Below, piece by piece: positions 29,335 to 40,613 of a stretch of DNA of 64,000 bases. How positions within the stretch are numbered: the first letter of the stretch is position 1; every line of letters starts with the position of its first letter. The position numbers and the translations under genes are program-made. The notes beneath the pieces are model-generated. The model was not told the origin of the DNA and did no database searches. It was given only the letters and a program-made list of their open reading frames with translations. The DNA comes from Pirellulaceae bacterium (GTDB lineage: Bacteria; Planctomycetota; Planctomycetia; Pirellulales; Pirellulaceae), in assembly GCA_026004775.1 (NCBI GenBank), contig BPJU01000011.1:141690-205689 (forward strand), written 5' to 3'.

Positions 29335-30141
29335 ATGGAGTGGCTGACGAGCGGCCTGGGTGCGTGGGTCGTTTTGTTCTGGCTGGTCTTGAGCCGGCTG
29401 GGGGTGTGGCTGATGCTGGCTCCGGGCAGCGCTTCTCCAGGCGTTCCGGCGCAAGCACGTTTATGGCTGGCCACCACCGTCTCGCTGCTGGTATTGCCGA
29501 TCGCGGGCAAGGAACTGCCGCAATTGCCTCAATCACTGGCCGATTTGTCGATGATGCTCTTTCGCGAGATCCTGATAGGAGCCTTGCTCGGTCTGGCCGT
29601 GGCGCTTTTGGTCTCCGGCCTGCACCTGGCCGGTTATCTGGTGGCCCACGTAGCCGGAGTGCAGCTCGCCGACATCGCTGACCCGGCTTTCGATTCACCG
29701 CTGCCGGCACACGGCAAATTGTTCGAGTTGCTCGTGCTGGGGATTTTTTTCGCAAGTGGCGGGCACCGGCGGGTGCTGGGGGCACTGCTGGACAGTTTCG
29801 TCCTGTTTCCTCCGGGAACAGCCTGGGAGGGAGGACCGGCTGTCGGGAGCCTGGAATCGGTAGCGCTTGCCAGTTTTTCCCTGGCGCTGCGTTTAGCTGC
29901 GCCGGTGTTGATTTCCGTACTGCTGGCGACGGTAGTACTCGGGCTGATCAGCCGCACCGTACCGCAACTGAACATCCTGGCCATGGGCTTCAGCCTGAAC
30001 GGGCTGGTGTTGCTGGCGGCGTTACTGCTGAGCCTCGGCAGCGGAGCATGGCTCTTTGGTGAGTCGGTCGACCAATGGGTATTGCGCGCCGACCAGCTTT
30101 GGACCGGCGTGGCGACAAACAACGGCACACGAACCCCGTGA
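29335..30141 (+). CDS. fliR: flagellar biosynthetic protein FliR
   Basis: 268 residues, six predicted membrane helices, with FREILIGALLGLAVALLVSG, HLAGYLVAHVAGVQLADIAD and LLATVVLGLISRTVPQLNIL, the latter containing the R-x-x-P-Q-x-N motif. Four bases after fliQ. Confidence 0.93.
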   Translation: MEWLTSGLGAWVVLFWLVLSRLGVWLMLAPGSASPGVPAQARLWLATTVSLLVLPIAGKELPQLPQSLADLSMMLFREILIGALLGLAVALLVSGLHLAGYLVAHVAGVQLADIADPAFDSPLPAHGKLFELLVLGIFFASGGHRRVLGALLDSFVLFPPGTAWEGGPAVGSLESVALASFSLALRLAAPVLISVLLATVVLGLISRTVPQLNILAMGFSLNGLVLLAALLLSLGSGAWLFGESVDQWVLRADQLWTGVATNNGTRTP

Positions 30142-30147
30142 GGCACC

Positions 30148-31224
30148 ATGCCCGAGTTCGCCGGCGATAAACGGCATGAAGCGACGCCGTATCGGCGCGA
30201 GCAGGCACGCCAACAGGGACACGTGCCGCGGAGCTTCGATCTGGTCTCGGCAGCGGTCCTGGTGGCGGCCGTGCTGTGCCTGCGATGGTGGGGACCGGCC
30301 GGCGCCGCATCCTTGGCGGAGTTCACCCGCCACTGGCTCCAAACGCCGATCGTCCGGTTCCACGGCTACTCCGACCTGGTCTCCTGGTCTACCACCGTGC
30401 TGTTCGTGATCGCCGGCCAACTTCTGCCGCTGATGGTGCTGGTATTGATAGTCGCCGTGCTGGGACACCTGCTTCAGACCGGCCCGCTGTTCCTGCCTGG
30501 CCGCCTTGCGCCCAACTGGCAACATGTAGATCCGGTCCAGGGCTGGCAGCGGATTTTCTCGTTGCAGAACCTGATGCGGCTGTTGTTCGGCATAGCCAAG
30601 ACGATCGTTGTGCTGGCTGCCGCCGCTGTCAGTCTATGGTTCGACCGGCACCGTATCCTGGCTGCTTCCGCTTTGGAATCCGGTCTGATGGCACAACAAT
30701 TCGCCGCCGTACTATTGGACACCTGCTTGAGAATCGGGCTTTTGTTGCTACTGCTGGCGCTGCTGGACTATCTTTTTCAATACTGGAAGTACGAACAAGA
30801 CATCCGGATGACCGACCAGGAGTTGCGGGAAGAGCTGCGGCTGTTGCAGGGCGATCCGCAGATTCTGGCTCGCCGCCGGGCCATCCAGCGGCAGATGGTG
30901 ATGAACCGCTTGTCGAAAGTGATTCCGACCGCCGATTTCGTGGTGACCAATCCCACCCAGATCGCTGTCGCCATACGCTACGACATGCAGACGATGCCCG
31001 CACCGATCGTGGTTGCCAAGGGCGCTGGATTGCTGGCACAACGCATCCGCCGCCTGGCGCTGGAACACAACGTGCCGGTCATCGAGCGCAAGGCGCTGGC
31101 GCGGGTGCTGTACGAACAAGTCGAAGTCAACCAGCCGATACCGGTCGAACAATATGCGGCGGTGGCCGAAATACTACGCTACGTATATCAGTTGAAAGGC
31201 AAACCGCTGCCCGCGGCGGGTTAG
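30148..31224 (+). CDS. flhB: flagellar biosynthetic protein FlhB, NPTQ variant
   Basis: 358 residues: four membrane helices, the GWQRIFSLQNLMRL loop, and the cytoplasmic autocleavage domain (SKVIPTADFVVTNPTQIAVA). The cleavage motif is N268-P269-T270-Q271 instead of the usual NPTH; Asn and Pro needed for cleavage are kept. FlhB with FliK switches export specificity. Last gene of the flagellar block, six bases after fliR. Confidence 0.93.
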   Translation: MPEFAGDKRHEATPYRREQARQQGHVPRSFDLVSAAVLVAAVLCLRWWGPAGAASLAEFTRHWLQTPIVRFHGYSDLVSWSTTVLFVIAGQLLPLMVLVLIVAVLGHLLQTGPLFLPGRLAPNWQHVDPVQGWQRIFSLQNLMRLLFGIAKTIVVLAAAAVSLWFDRHRILAASALESGLMAQQFAAVLLDTCLRIGLLLLLLALLDYLFQYWKYEQDIRMTDQELREELRLLQGDPQILARRRAIQRQMVMNRLSKVIPTADFVVTNPTQIAVAIRYDMQTMPAPIVVAKGAGLLAQRIRRLALEHNVPVIERKALARVLYEQVEVNQPIPVEQYAAVAEILRYVYQLKGKPLPAAG

Positions 31225-31247
31225 CCGCCCCCGAAGATCGCCCCCTT

Positions 31248-32414
31248 TCAGGTATGCGCCACAGACGGGGCATCGTATCCGAAGGCGTCAAAGTAAAAAT
31301 CCCATTGCTGGCGGACGGTGCGCAGCACGTGCGGCTCCCACCGGTAGTCGGCCGGCCGGTAGTCGCGCCGCTCCTGCAAATAGGCACGCACCCGCGGCTC
31401 GACACGATCCCACCCCTCCAGTTCCAATGCCTCGTAAATCCGATGCAATTGCCGCAGCGGGTCGACAACCAACTCTTCATAGCGTACTTCGCAAAGCTGT
31501 GCGGCCCCCAATTGACTCCGATCGCGCAGATAGCCCGTGTACATCGTCCGGCAGGCGCTGAAAACAAATGCCTCCAGATGGCGGTGATGCGGAATCTGCA
31601 GTCCGTGGTCTTCATCCAACGTGCGCCATAGCCGAAGCGTCGACCCGTATAGGGCGTAGGGATCCCGCGCAATATGGACAAACTGCGCTTGCGGAAACAA
31701 CTTCAGTAAATAGCCGATGCGACCGGTATGCGTCGGGGACTTCAGAATAAGTCGCTTGCCGGGACGGCAAAAAACGATCGTTCTCAGGAACCCCAGCCAA
31801 GCGTCTTCCCAGGTGCGGCGCTTCGGGGCCGCTACACCCGCAAAATCCAACATCTCCAGATCGGGCGGCTCATGGTTCGGGAATGCCAGGCGCAGCATGG
31901 GCGACGGTGCCCCCATGCTGCACAAGGCGATTTCGTCCTCTTGAGGGCGATCCAGCCCCATGGCCACATCGTCCATCGGCCGCTTGCGCGGCAACAGCCG
32001 GCGCACCAGCGGAGCCAGGTAGGGGCGCGACACGAGAAAATGCTCCGCGGCAAAACATTCGTACGTCGTCGGGTACGTGAATTGTGGATCGAGCGCCAGC
32101 AGTTCATGCAGGAACGTGGTTCCCGATCGCCAATGGCCGATGACAAACAGCGGCGGCTGGTCCAAAGCCACTTCCGCCAACAGACGGCCGTACGTCATAC
32201 GCTGGCGCGCCGCCATCAGCGAATTCAGTACACTGCATCCGGTTACCGTGCAAGCCAGTCCCGAGCGCAGCGGATGCACGCGGAACCGGTTCCGTGCCAG
32301 CAACCGCCACCACGGCCCGAATCGCATCCCGTGCCAGAATCGCGGGGCATAAGCCGGAAAGGGATTGCGGCGGACTTTTGGGCGACCAGTCTCCTGATCC
32401 GTCATTCCCGTCAT
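31248..32414 (-). CDS. PAPS-dependent sulfotransferase
   Basis: 388 residues. It transfers sulfate from PAPS to an unknown acceptor. The 5'-phosphosulfate-binding loop IGHWRSGTTFLHELL is near 92-106 and the 3'-phosphate-binding segment FVHIARDPYALYGSTLRLW near 240-258, with KSPTHTGRI between. Family: Sulfotransfer_3-like. It is convergent with flhB, only 23 bp apart, and lies 140 bp downstream of glnD on the same strand. PAPS could come from the CysC encoded at the start of the window. Confidence 0.88.
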   Translation of the reverse strand: MTGMTDQETGRPKVRRNPFPAYAPRFWHGMRFGPWWRLLARNRFRVHPLRSGLACTVTGCSVLNSLMAARQRMTYGRLLAEVALDQPPLFVIGHWRSGTTFLHELLALDPQFTYPTTYECFAAEHFLVSRPYLAPLVRRLLPRKRPMDDVAMGLDRPQEDEIALCSMGAPSPMLRLAFPNHEPPDLEMLDFAGVAAPKRRTWEDAWLGFLRTIVFCRPGKRLILKSPTHTGRIGYLLKLFPQAQFVHIARDPYALYGSTLRLWRTLDEDHGLQIPHHRHLEAFVFSACRTMYTGYLRDRSQLGAAQLCEVRYEELVVDPLRQLHRIYEALELEGWDRVEPRVRAYLQERRDYRPADYRWEPHVLRTVRQQWDFYFDAFGYDAPSVAHT

Positions 32415-32554
32415 CTCGATCTGGACCTACAACAGCCCACCCTTTTGGCACAGCCGACGCACCCAACGACCGATTCAGCCGAAAGCCGCCGATCCAACCG
32501 CGAATCAGCATTATAGCCACCCACCGCCGGAAGCGAAAAGCTCTCGGCCAGCAG

Positions 32555-35203
32555 CTACACACCAGGAGCCACTCGAGCCGACGCGTCCAACATCTGGATC
32601 GCCTTCGCCACTTCCTGGCAGATGTGCTCCAACTGCCGCGGTTCTTCGATCTTCCGTCCCTGACGATCGGTCACATAAAACACGTCCACCACCTGGTCCA
32701 GATACGTGGCGATCTTCGCCATATGGACGTTGATCCCCAGTTCAAAGAGGGCTCGCGTGATCGAGTACAACAGTCCGACCCGATCATACGCGAAAACGGT
32801 AAGAATCGTATGTTCAGCCGACGTGGAGTTGTCCCAGCGCACGTACTCGGGCAGCACGCGCAACTGTTCCGCGCCATTTCCGCCTCTCCAAAACTGCGGA
32901 AACGTAGGTCGGGCATCCGACGGGTGGACCAATGCATCGACCAGCTTGCGGCACACCTCCGCGATGCGATCCGCAGGAGGTTCTCCTTGATAATTCAGAT
33001 CTTCCACGAAAAACCGGTCCAGTACCAACTGATCGGCCAGCGTATGGATTTGTGCCGAAAGGATCGAATGTGCGGTGCTGGTCAATACTCCGGTCAAACG
33101 GTGAAAAATCCCGGGAACGATATCGTCGGTGGTTCCCACCGTATATTCGACCACGCCGCGGTCGGGCAGGTATCGCCCCCAGGCCAGTGCCTGGCCGCGC
33201 GGAAGGCACGCCAATTGTTCCAGCTCACTCACAATCCGCTCTTCGGCGTCGGGTTGCAAATAGCCGGCCGGAAGGGATTCGATTTGGCGTTGCCACCAGG
33301 AGCGATCTACCGCAGCCGGCACCAGGCTCAACAGGCGCTGGCGGGCATGCAACAGTCGTTGGCGAAAACTCCCCGCGTCGGAATCCGGTGCCAGATGGTC
33401 CAGCGTGCGGTAATAGAGTTCCGCCAACAGGTCGAACTTCCACTGCGTGAAAGCCCCCGGCCCGACCGCCTGGACGTCGGCGCACGTGAGCAGGAACAGC
33501 AGCCGCAGAAATTCGATGCTTCCGACTTCCCGAGCGAAACCCAACACCACCGACTCGTTGCTCAAGTCGTGACGCAGGGCCACGTGCGCCATCAACAGGT
33601 GCTGGCGGACCAACCGCACCACGGTCTCGGTCTCGCGGGCCCCCAACCCTAAATGCCGGCACGTCTCCAGCGCCAGTTCGGCACCTTTCTGGCTGTGGTC
33701 CTGGCCGTAACCTTTTCCCAGGTCATGCAGCAGCAAAGCCAGGTGCAGGGTGCGCTTCTGAGGCACCGCTCGGTACAACTCGCCCAAAAGACCCGCATCC
33801 TGCGCGAAGCGAGTGGCCATTTCCACGGCGCGGATCGAATGTTCATCGACGGTGTATTTGTGGTACTCGTTGAATTGCAGCAGATTGCGAGCATGGCGCA
33901 TGGGGGGGATAAAATGTTCCAGCACCCGCAACTCGTGCAACCGCCGCAGCATGTTGCCCAGGCCATTGTGGCAACCTAAAAGTGCCAAAAACCTGTGGAT
34001 CGCCTCCGGGGCAGGGGGCCGTGCCTGGTGCTCCTGGGCATCGCGGCGGATTTGCTGCCAGGTCTGATGGCTGATGCGTTTGCCGGCCAAGGCGGCCAGC
34101 TCCATCAGCCGCAGGACTTCCGACAAGTTGCCTCGCAAAGCCGCCACCCCGCGCCGGTTGGCCCACAATTCCCGCGGACCTACCGTGTAATGGCCATCCA
34201 CCCGCCGGCTAAAAAGATGCCCCAGGAACGCCTGCACGCCGCGAGGTCGCTGGATCGCCGCCAGAAAATTGCTCGATGCATACCGCACATCCGCTGTATG
34301 CTCGATATACACCCGCATGAACTGTTCGACCGCCAAAAGATCCGCCCCATCCACAAACCCATGCAGGCGTGCCAACCGCACCTGTTCGTTGCGGTCGAGC
34401 ACGTCCTGGGCTTTTTGAGCATGGAAGTGCAGGTCGTGCCGCACTTTCAAAAGGAACTCATAGGCCGCCGACAACCGCCGGCGTTCCTCCGGTAACAGCA
34501 CCCCCATCTTCTCCAGCCGATGCGGATCACGCTCGCCGTAGACCACAAAACCCAGCCACCGAACCAGGTGGATATCCCGCAATCCACCCCGCGATCGCTT
34601 CACATTGGGACACAGCAGGTAGATCGTGTCGCCGTACCGAGCTTGTTCTTCACGACGAGATTCAGCGATGCGGCCCACCAACAGCCGGCCCCAGCGACGG
34701 ACCCACTTCGAGAATCGCTCCCAATAGCGATCAAAAAGCTCGGCGCTGCCGGCAACCAGCCGCGACTCGATCAGCGACGTCAACAACACCGGATCCTGTG
34801 CCGCCAGCGTGGTGACTTCCCGCACCGAGCGGAGGCTGAACCCCACCTGGAACCGAAGGTCGCTCAGCAACTGCAAGAAATTGCGGGAAAAAGCCAACAA
34901 CCGTTCCGAACGCGGCCCGCCATAAAGCAGCATCACGTCCACGTCGGAATAGGGAGACATGTCGCGGCGGCCCAAGCCGCTGTGAGCCACGACGGCCACG
35001 CGATCCGGTAGATCGGCCCCGCCCTCGGGCAACGCCATCTGAAAAGTCTGCACCAAGATCGAATCCGTCAGGTCGCTCAGGCGGTAGCCGGTTTGTGGGC
35101 CTGGCAGCCCGGCCCGATGCTCCTGACACAAAGCACTCCGGGCTTCCTCCAGGCGGCGGCGAGCAGCTTGGATTTCCGGATGGATCCGCGCAAAACTTCC
35201 CAT
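32555..35203 (-). CDS. glnD: protein-PII uridylyltransferase / uridylyl-removing enzyme
   Basis: 882 residues. Nucleotidyltransferase domain with HSGLGRRDMSPYSDVDVMLL near 75-95; PII-uridylyltransferase helical domain; HD domain (DEHSIRAVEMATRF; LLLHDLGKGYGQDHSQKG) for deuridylylation; and two C-terminal ACT domains (TVFAYDRVGLLYSITRALFE) that sense glutamine. Start chosen at MGSFARIHPE; an extra 12 upstream codons to 35239 are possible. It directly follows glnK, its substrate. Confidence 0.93.
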   Translation of the reverse strand: MGSFARIHPEIQAARRRLEEARSALCQEHRAGLPGPQTGYRLSDLTDSILVQTFQMALPEGGADLPDRVAVVAHSGLGRRDMSPYSDVDVMLLYGGPRSERLLAFSRNFLQLLSDLRFQVGFSLRSVREVTTLAAQDPVLLTSLIESRLVAGSAELFDRYWERFSKWVRRWGRLLVGRIAESRREEQARYGDTIYLLCPNVKRSRGGLRDIHLVRWLGFVVYGERDPHRLEKMGVLLPEERRRLSAAYEFLLKVRHDLHFHAQKAQDVLDRNEQVRLARLHGFVDGADLLAVEQFMRVYIEHTADVRYASSNFLAAIQRPRGVQAFLGHLFSRRVDGHYTVGPRELWANRRGVAALRGNLSEVLRLMELAALAGKRISHQTWQQIRRDAQEHQARPPAPEAIHRFLALLGCHNGLGNMLRRLHELRVLEHFIPPMRHARNLLQFNEYHKYTVDEHSIRAVEMATRFAQDAGLLGELYRAVPQKRTLHLALLLHDLGKGYGQDHSQKGAELALETCRHLGLGARETETVVRLVRQHLLMAHVALRHDLSNESVVLGFAREVGSIEFLRLLFLLTCADVQAVGPGAFTQWKFDLLAELYYRTLDHLAPDSDAGSFRQRLLHARQRLLSLVPAAVDRSWWQRQIESLPAGYLQPDAEERIVSELEQLACLPRGQALAWGRYLPDRGVVEYTVGTTDDIVPGIFHRLTGVLTSTAHSILSAQIHTLADQLVLDRFFVEDLNYQGEPPADRIAEVCRKLVDALVHPSDARPTFPQFWRGGNGAEQLRVLPEYVRWDNSTSAEHTILTVFAYDRVGLLYSITRALFELGINVHMAKIATYLDQVVDVFYVTDRQGRKIEEPRQLEHICQEVAKAIQMLDASARVAPGV

Positions 35204-35248
35204 ATCCGTAATGTAGCACACACCTCCCTGATCGCGCAACGGGCGGAT

Positions 35249-37100
<1,852 letters not shown>

Positions 37101-37193
37101 GGCAGAACTCCTTATCTTAGCCGCTATCAATACGGCCGCGTCCGCCTTTTTGGCCCACAGGCCAAACCGCGCCGTGACTGTTCGAGGAATGCC

Positions 37194-37209
37194 TGCCGGT
37201 TTTGTGCCA
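37194..37209 (-). promoter_or_regulatory. candidate sigma-54 promoter before amtB
   Basis: On the minus strand TGGCACAAAACCGGCA has a perfect -24 TGGCAC, GG-N10-GC spacing, and GCA at -12 (the TT of TTGCA is replaced by CG). Transcription would start near 37183, about 83 nt before the amtB ATG. amtB-glnK operons are classic NtrC/sigma-54 targets; no clear NtrC box was found upstream. Confidence 0.6.
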
Positions 37210-37282
37210 GCCGCATTGCTGGCCGGTCAAGCAGAACGACAATAGGCTAGCAGCTTTGGAGCAAATGGTAAAGTGGCCCGCA

Positions 37283-37876
37283 TTACGGGTTTTTACCGGC
37301 ATCGGGTGCCGTATCCGCGCCGCGTCGGCGAGGCGGGCTGCACCAGGGGACCTCCCCGACGGCGGCCAGGAAGTTCGCCGCCCGAGCCAGTACGAACAGC
37401 CAATCCCCCAGCCGATTCAGATAGACCAAAAGCCTGGCATCCACCCGATTATCTTGCCGCATCAACTGCACCAACTGCCTCTCGGCACGCCGGCAGACGC
37501 ATCGAGCCCAATGCAAGGCGGCAGCCGCCGCACTGCCTCCCGGTAAAATAAACTGCCGCAAGGGCGGCAAGCGAGCTTCCCATTGGTCGATCTCAGACTC
37601 CAACGCCTCCACATGCCGCGCAGAAATCCAATCGGTACCGCTGGAGGCCGGATCTTCACTGGCCAACTCCGCCCCCAGTGCAAAAAGCTCGTGCTGCACC
37701 CGCTCCAACAACGGCTGAAGCTCGTTGGGCATGTTACACGTGCGGGCCCATCCGATGGCGGCGTTCAACTCGTCTACCTCCCCAAATGCCGCGATTCGCG
37801 GATGATCCTTGCCCACCCGCGCTCCCCCCAGCAATCCGGTCTGTCCCCCGTCACCATGTCGCGTGTAGATCCGCAT
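37283..37876 (-). CDS. cob(I)alamin adenosyltransferase, PduO type
   Basis: 197 residues from MRIYTRHGDGGQTGLL. PduO-family ATP:cob(I)alamin adenosyltransferase, making adenosylcobalamin. Motifs: TRHGDGGQTGLLGG (ATP), FGEVDELNAAIGWAR, CVCRRAERQLVQL, YLNRLGDWLFVLAR. GGGGGAG precedes this ATG on the minus strand; a start 10 codons earlier (37906) is possible. Confidence 0.92.
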   Translation of the reverse strand: MRIYTRHGDGGQTGLLGGARVGKDHPRIAAFGEVDELNAAIGWARTCNMPNELQPLLERVQHELFALGAELASEDPASSGTDWISARHVEALESEIDQWEARLPPLRQFILPGGSAAAAALHWARCVCRRAERQLVQLMRQDNRVDARLLVYLNRLGDWLFVLARAANFLAAVGEVPWCSPPRRRGADTAPDAGKNP

Positions 37877-38034
37877 CGATGGCTCCCCCGCATAATCCGA
37901 GCTCATACCCGCAACTTCCCCACCAGCCCGCCAGCGGCTAATATAAGCCGTCAGCGACGCTGCGTGCAGCGTCCCGGCAGCAATTGACTCTGCGGCAGTT
38001 CACACCCACCAGCACTTCCTCTTGGAGAAACAGC

Positions 38035-39141
38035 ATGCCACAGACAACGGCCCGAATTCATTCCGGACCAAACATGCGGCTCGTCCTGGTGCGAACCTCC
38101 GCCTGGCTGGTTCTGCTGGGGCAAGCAGCCTGGACGGCGGCTGCACAGACCGAAGGCACGCTGACGCAACACGAGTCGCGTTTTCTGGCCAATGTGCGCC
38201 AGGTGACGCGAGGCTTTCCCCGAGCCGGCGAAGGCTATTTCTCGCCTGACGGAAAGTCGATCGTCTACCAGGCGATCCCACCCGACTACCTCTTCTACCA
38301 GATCTACACGCAGCCGCTCGACGGCGCACATCCCAAGAGAATCAGTACGGGGCGAGGCCGAACGACGTGCAGCTATTTTTCGCCGGACGGAAAGCGGATC
38401 CTGTTTGCATCCAGCCATCTGGATCCGAAATTGGACGAGACGGAGCAGGCCGAGCGGCAGCGGTTGGCCGAAGAGGCCCGTTCGGGCCAGCGCCGCCGTT
38501 ATTCCTGGGACTTCGACCCCTACATGGATATTTTCGAGGCTGACCTGGAGGGAAACATCCTCCGCCGCTTGACCGACGCTCCCGGCTACGACGCCGAAGG
38601 GGCCTATTCGCGGGACGGTCGCTGGATTGCGTTTTGCAGTACTCGAGACGGTGACCCGGACATCTATGTGATGCGTTCGGACGGCTCCGATGTGCGGCAA
38701 TTGACGAATGCTCCTGGTTACGACGGCGGTCCCTTTATCTCACCCGATGGCAAATGGATTATATTTCGAAGTGATAGAAAAAAGGAAAACTATCTGCAAA
38801 TTTATGTTATTAGCTTCGATGGCAAGTTCGAAAAAGCTCTTACCGACAATGAAGGCGTCAACTGGGGACCATACTGGCATCCTCACGAACCATATCTGAT
38901 CTGGTCCAGTGCCGATCATTCCAATCCAGCCGTTCGGCCGAACTATGATCTGTATGTGGCTCGATATCGCGTCACGGAGAACGGGTTTGAAATCGATCCG
39001 CCGGTTCGACTGACCGATCATCCGGCGGCGGACGTGCTGCCGGTTTTTTCGCCGGACGGCCGGCAACTGATGTGGACCAGCACGCGCAGCGAAGACGGTT
39101 CCAGCCAGCTTTTCTTGGCCGACATTGTGCGGTTGCCCTAG
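38035..39141 (+). CDS. secreted TolB-like beta-propeller protein
   Basis: 368 residues with a signal peptide (LVLVRTSAWLVLLGQAAWTAAAQ) and at least five WD40-like/TolB-type blades (YFSPDGKSIVYQ, YFSPDGKRILFAS, YSRDGRWIAFCS, FISPDGKWIIFRS, VFSPDGRQLMWTS). Likely a periplasmic binding protein; no Pal/Tol partner genes are nearby, so it is not called tolB. TTGGAG lies before the ATG. Confidence 0.85.
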   Translation: MPQTTARIHSGPNMRLVLVRTSAWLVLLGQAAWTAAAQTEGTLTQHESRFLANVRQVTRGFPRAGEGYFSPDGKSIVYQAIPPDYLFYQIYTQPLDGAHPKRISTGRGRTTCSYFSPDGKRILFASSHLDPKLDETEQAERQRLAEEARSGQRRRYSWDFDPYMDIFEADLEGNILRRLTDAPGYDAEGAYSRDGRWIAFCSTRDGDPDIYVMRSDGSDVRQLTNAPGYDGGPFISPDGKWIIFRSDRKKENYLQIYVISFDGKFEKALTDNEGVNWGPYWHPHEPYLIWSSADHSNPAVRPNYDLYVARYRVTENGFEIDPPVRLTDHPAADVLPVFSPDGRQLMWTSTRSEDGSSQLFLADIVRLP

Positions 39142-39160
39142 AAGAATGGAAAATTGGCAA

Positions 39161-39330
39161 GGGCACGTGGCACGGGCGTCTCGCCCGTGAGGAGTTGACG
39201 CTTCCATCAGAAGGGAGACTGGGCTGCGCAGCACGCGCTATGCACCGGTGTGAACCAGCATCGTGGGTGACCCACACGGCCGGGACGGCCGTGCTACTTT
39301 TGGCGGCCGGGACGGCCGTGCCACGCAAAG
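39161..39330. repeat. cluster of REP-like GC-rich interspersed repeats
   Basis: CACGGGCGTCTCGCCCGTG (39169-39187, 8-bp arms) and two copies of GGGACGGCCGTGC (about 39281 and 39309) lie between the TolB-like gene and the damaged TOPRIM gene. Similar short repeats recur in planctomycete genomes from general knowledge. Confidence 0.65.
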
Positions 39331-39535
39331 CCTCAAGAACGTAGATCACTTCGCCCGCATAGCACCGCTGGGCCCAATACAAGCACTTTGGAAAGAGCTT
39401 CAGGACTTTGTTTACACCGGATGCGAGGAAACGGGGCTTCGTGAACACCATGGGCAGGTTCGGTCGAATCTGCGCACACAAGGCCGCTAAAATCTCATGG
39501 TCCTCATCCGATTCACAGACAATGGCTACCCGCAT
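39320..39535 (-). pseudogene. TOPRIM-like (DUF4276-like) gene, truncated by repeats
   Basis: Starts MRVAIVCESDEDHEILAALCAQIRP, the motif-I strand and helix of a TOPRIM-like nuclease (V-x-V-E-x-x-x-D-x-x-x-L), and runs about 70 codons to VIYVLEAL. There, REP-like repeat sequence (GTAVPAAK...TAVPAV when translated) replaces the rest, so the catalytic D-x-D half is lost. It begins 4 bp after the AAA ATPase stop, the usual layout for AAA + TOPRIM pairs. Confidence 0.5.
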
Positions 39536-39539
39536 GAGG

Positions 39540-40578
39540 TCAGGGAACTCCGCCCAGCAAACCGCTAAACCAGATCTCGCCAAGCGACGGACCTTTGTCC
39601 AATTCCTGAAGCAACTCGTCGCTCTCCGATAATCGACGAAATGTCACCTCCAATCCCGTCTTGTTCGCAATCACCACATGCTCGGGATGATCCTTAAACA
39701 AGTCGACGAGATAAGGTGAGTGAGTGGTCGCGATGACTTGAACGGGCGGCCGCTCTTCGCCGAATTGCTCAGGATATGCCAGTCGAACCAATGCATCGTG
39801 GACTTTATGAAGCAACCGAGGATGAATCCCCCGGTCCGGTTCCTCAATTCCTACGATCGTCGGCGGTTCGGGTAGCCAAGTGACCGCCAAGAGTGCGAGC
39901 GCCAAGCGGGTCCCGTCCGACAATTGAGTCACCGGTATCGAATATTGGCCATCACGCGTCCGCAACGCAATGGCCTTTAGACCGGCCTGGCCAGGCACCT
40001 CAAACAATACTTTGTCAAATTCGGGAAACCAGTCGGTCAAAGCCTCATTGAACATCTCAAAGCGTTCAGGATAACGGTCGCGAAGAGCATCCAACACTGA
40101 TGCCAAGTTTGCACCCGACTCAGCCAATCTCAATTTGCCATCTACTGCTTGCATGATACCAATATGTTTCGCCTGCAGCAGATAGCGCTGGTAACCCGAT
40201 AGTATTATCCTTGCCTTGATGGGATTCAGATTAGCAATAGATCGTCTATCGGGTTGGAGTAGTCCAAAAACTCTCACGTGCGTGACGTTCGTCTTGTCGG
40301 AACCATTCCAGCCCGACTTCTTCCTGCGAATCTACTATAGCTGTTCGGACGAGTACCCACGAACTGTCGGCTGCCCCCAAAGTCCGCCGGCGAAGCAAGT
40401 CATTTATATCTACGATGGCAGAACCAGCATTTTGTGCTACTTGCTGCAGGTCACCTAAAGCCTCGAGGACCGTTGATTTACCCGACCCATTCGGCCCCAC
40501 CAGCAGGTTAAGGCGATCCAGTTGCAGCCGGCACTGCCGCAGGCAGCGGTAATTTTCAAATTCGACCCAATCCAGCAC
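39540..40578 (-). pseudogene. AAA family ATPase (AAA_21/AAA_15-like), frameshifted
   Basis: Two minus-strand frames together make one SMC-like/OLD-like ATPase. The first (40578-40246) has the N-terminal VLDWVEFENYRCLR and Walker A GPNGSGKST. The second (to 39540) has the ABC signature LSDGTRLALALLAV, Walker B TIVGIEEPDRGIHP, and the H-loop VIATTHSPYL. The frame changes in 40246-40277 near GTTTTTGG. The GTG at 40578 has GGAGGT nine bases upstream. With the truncated TOPRIM gene it probably was a two-gene defence-like unit; function is inference. Confidence 0.75.
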
Positions 40579-40613
40579 GAGGTCAGTACCTCCGGTTTCG
40601 AATTCATGAGACG

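Noticed and set aside
30276-31631. 451-codon plus-strand frame across flhB and the sulfotransferase
   Set aside because: Runs out of frame through flhB and antisense to the sulfotransferase; composition is that of a shadow frame.
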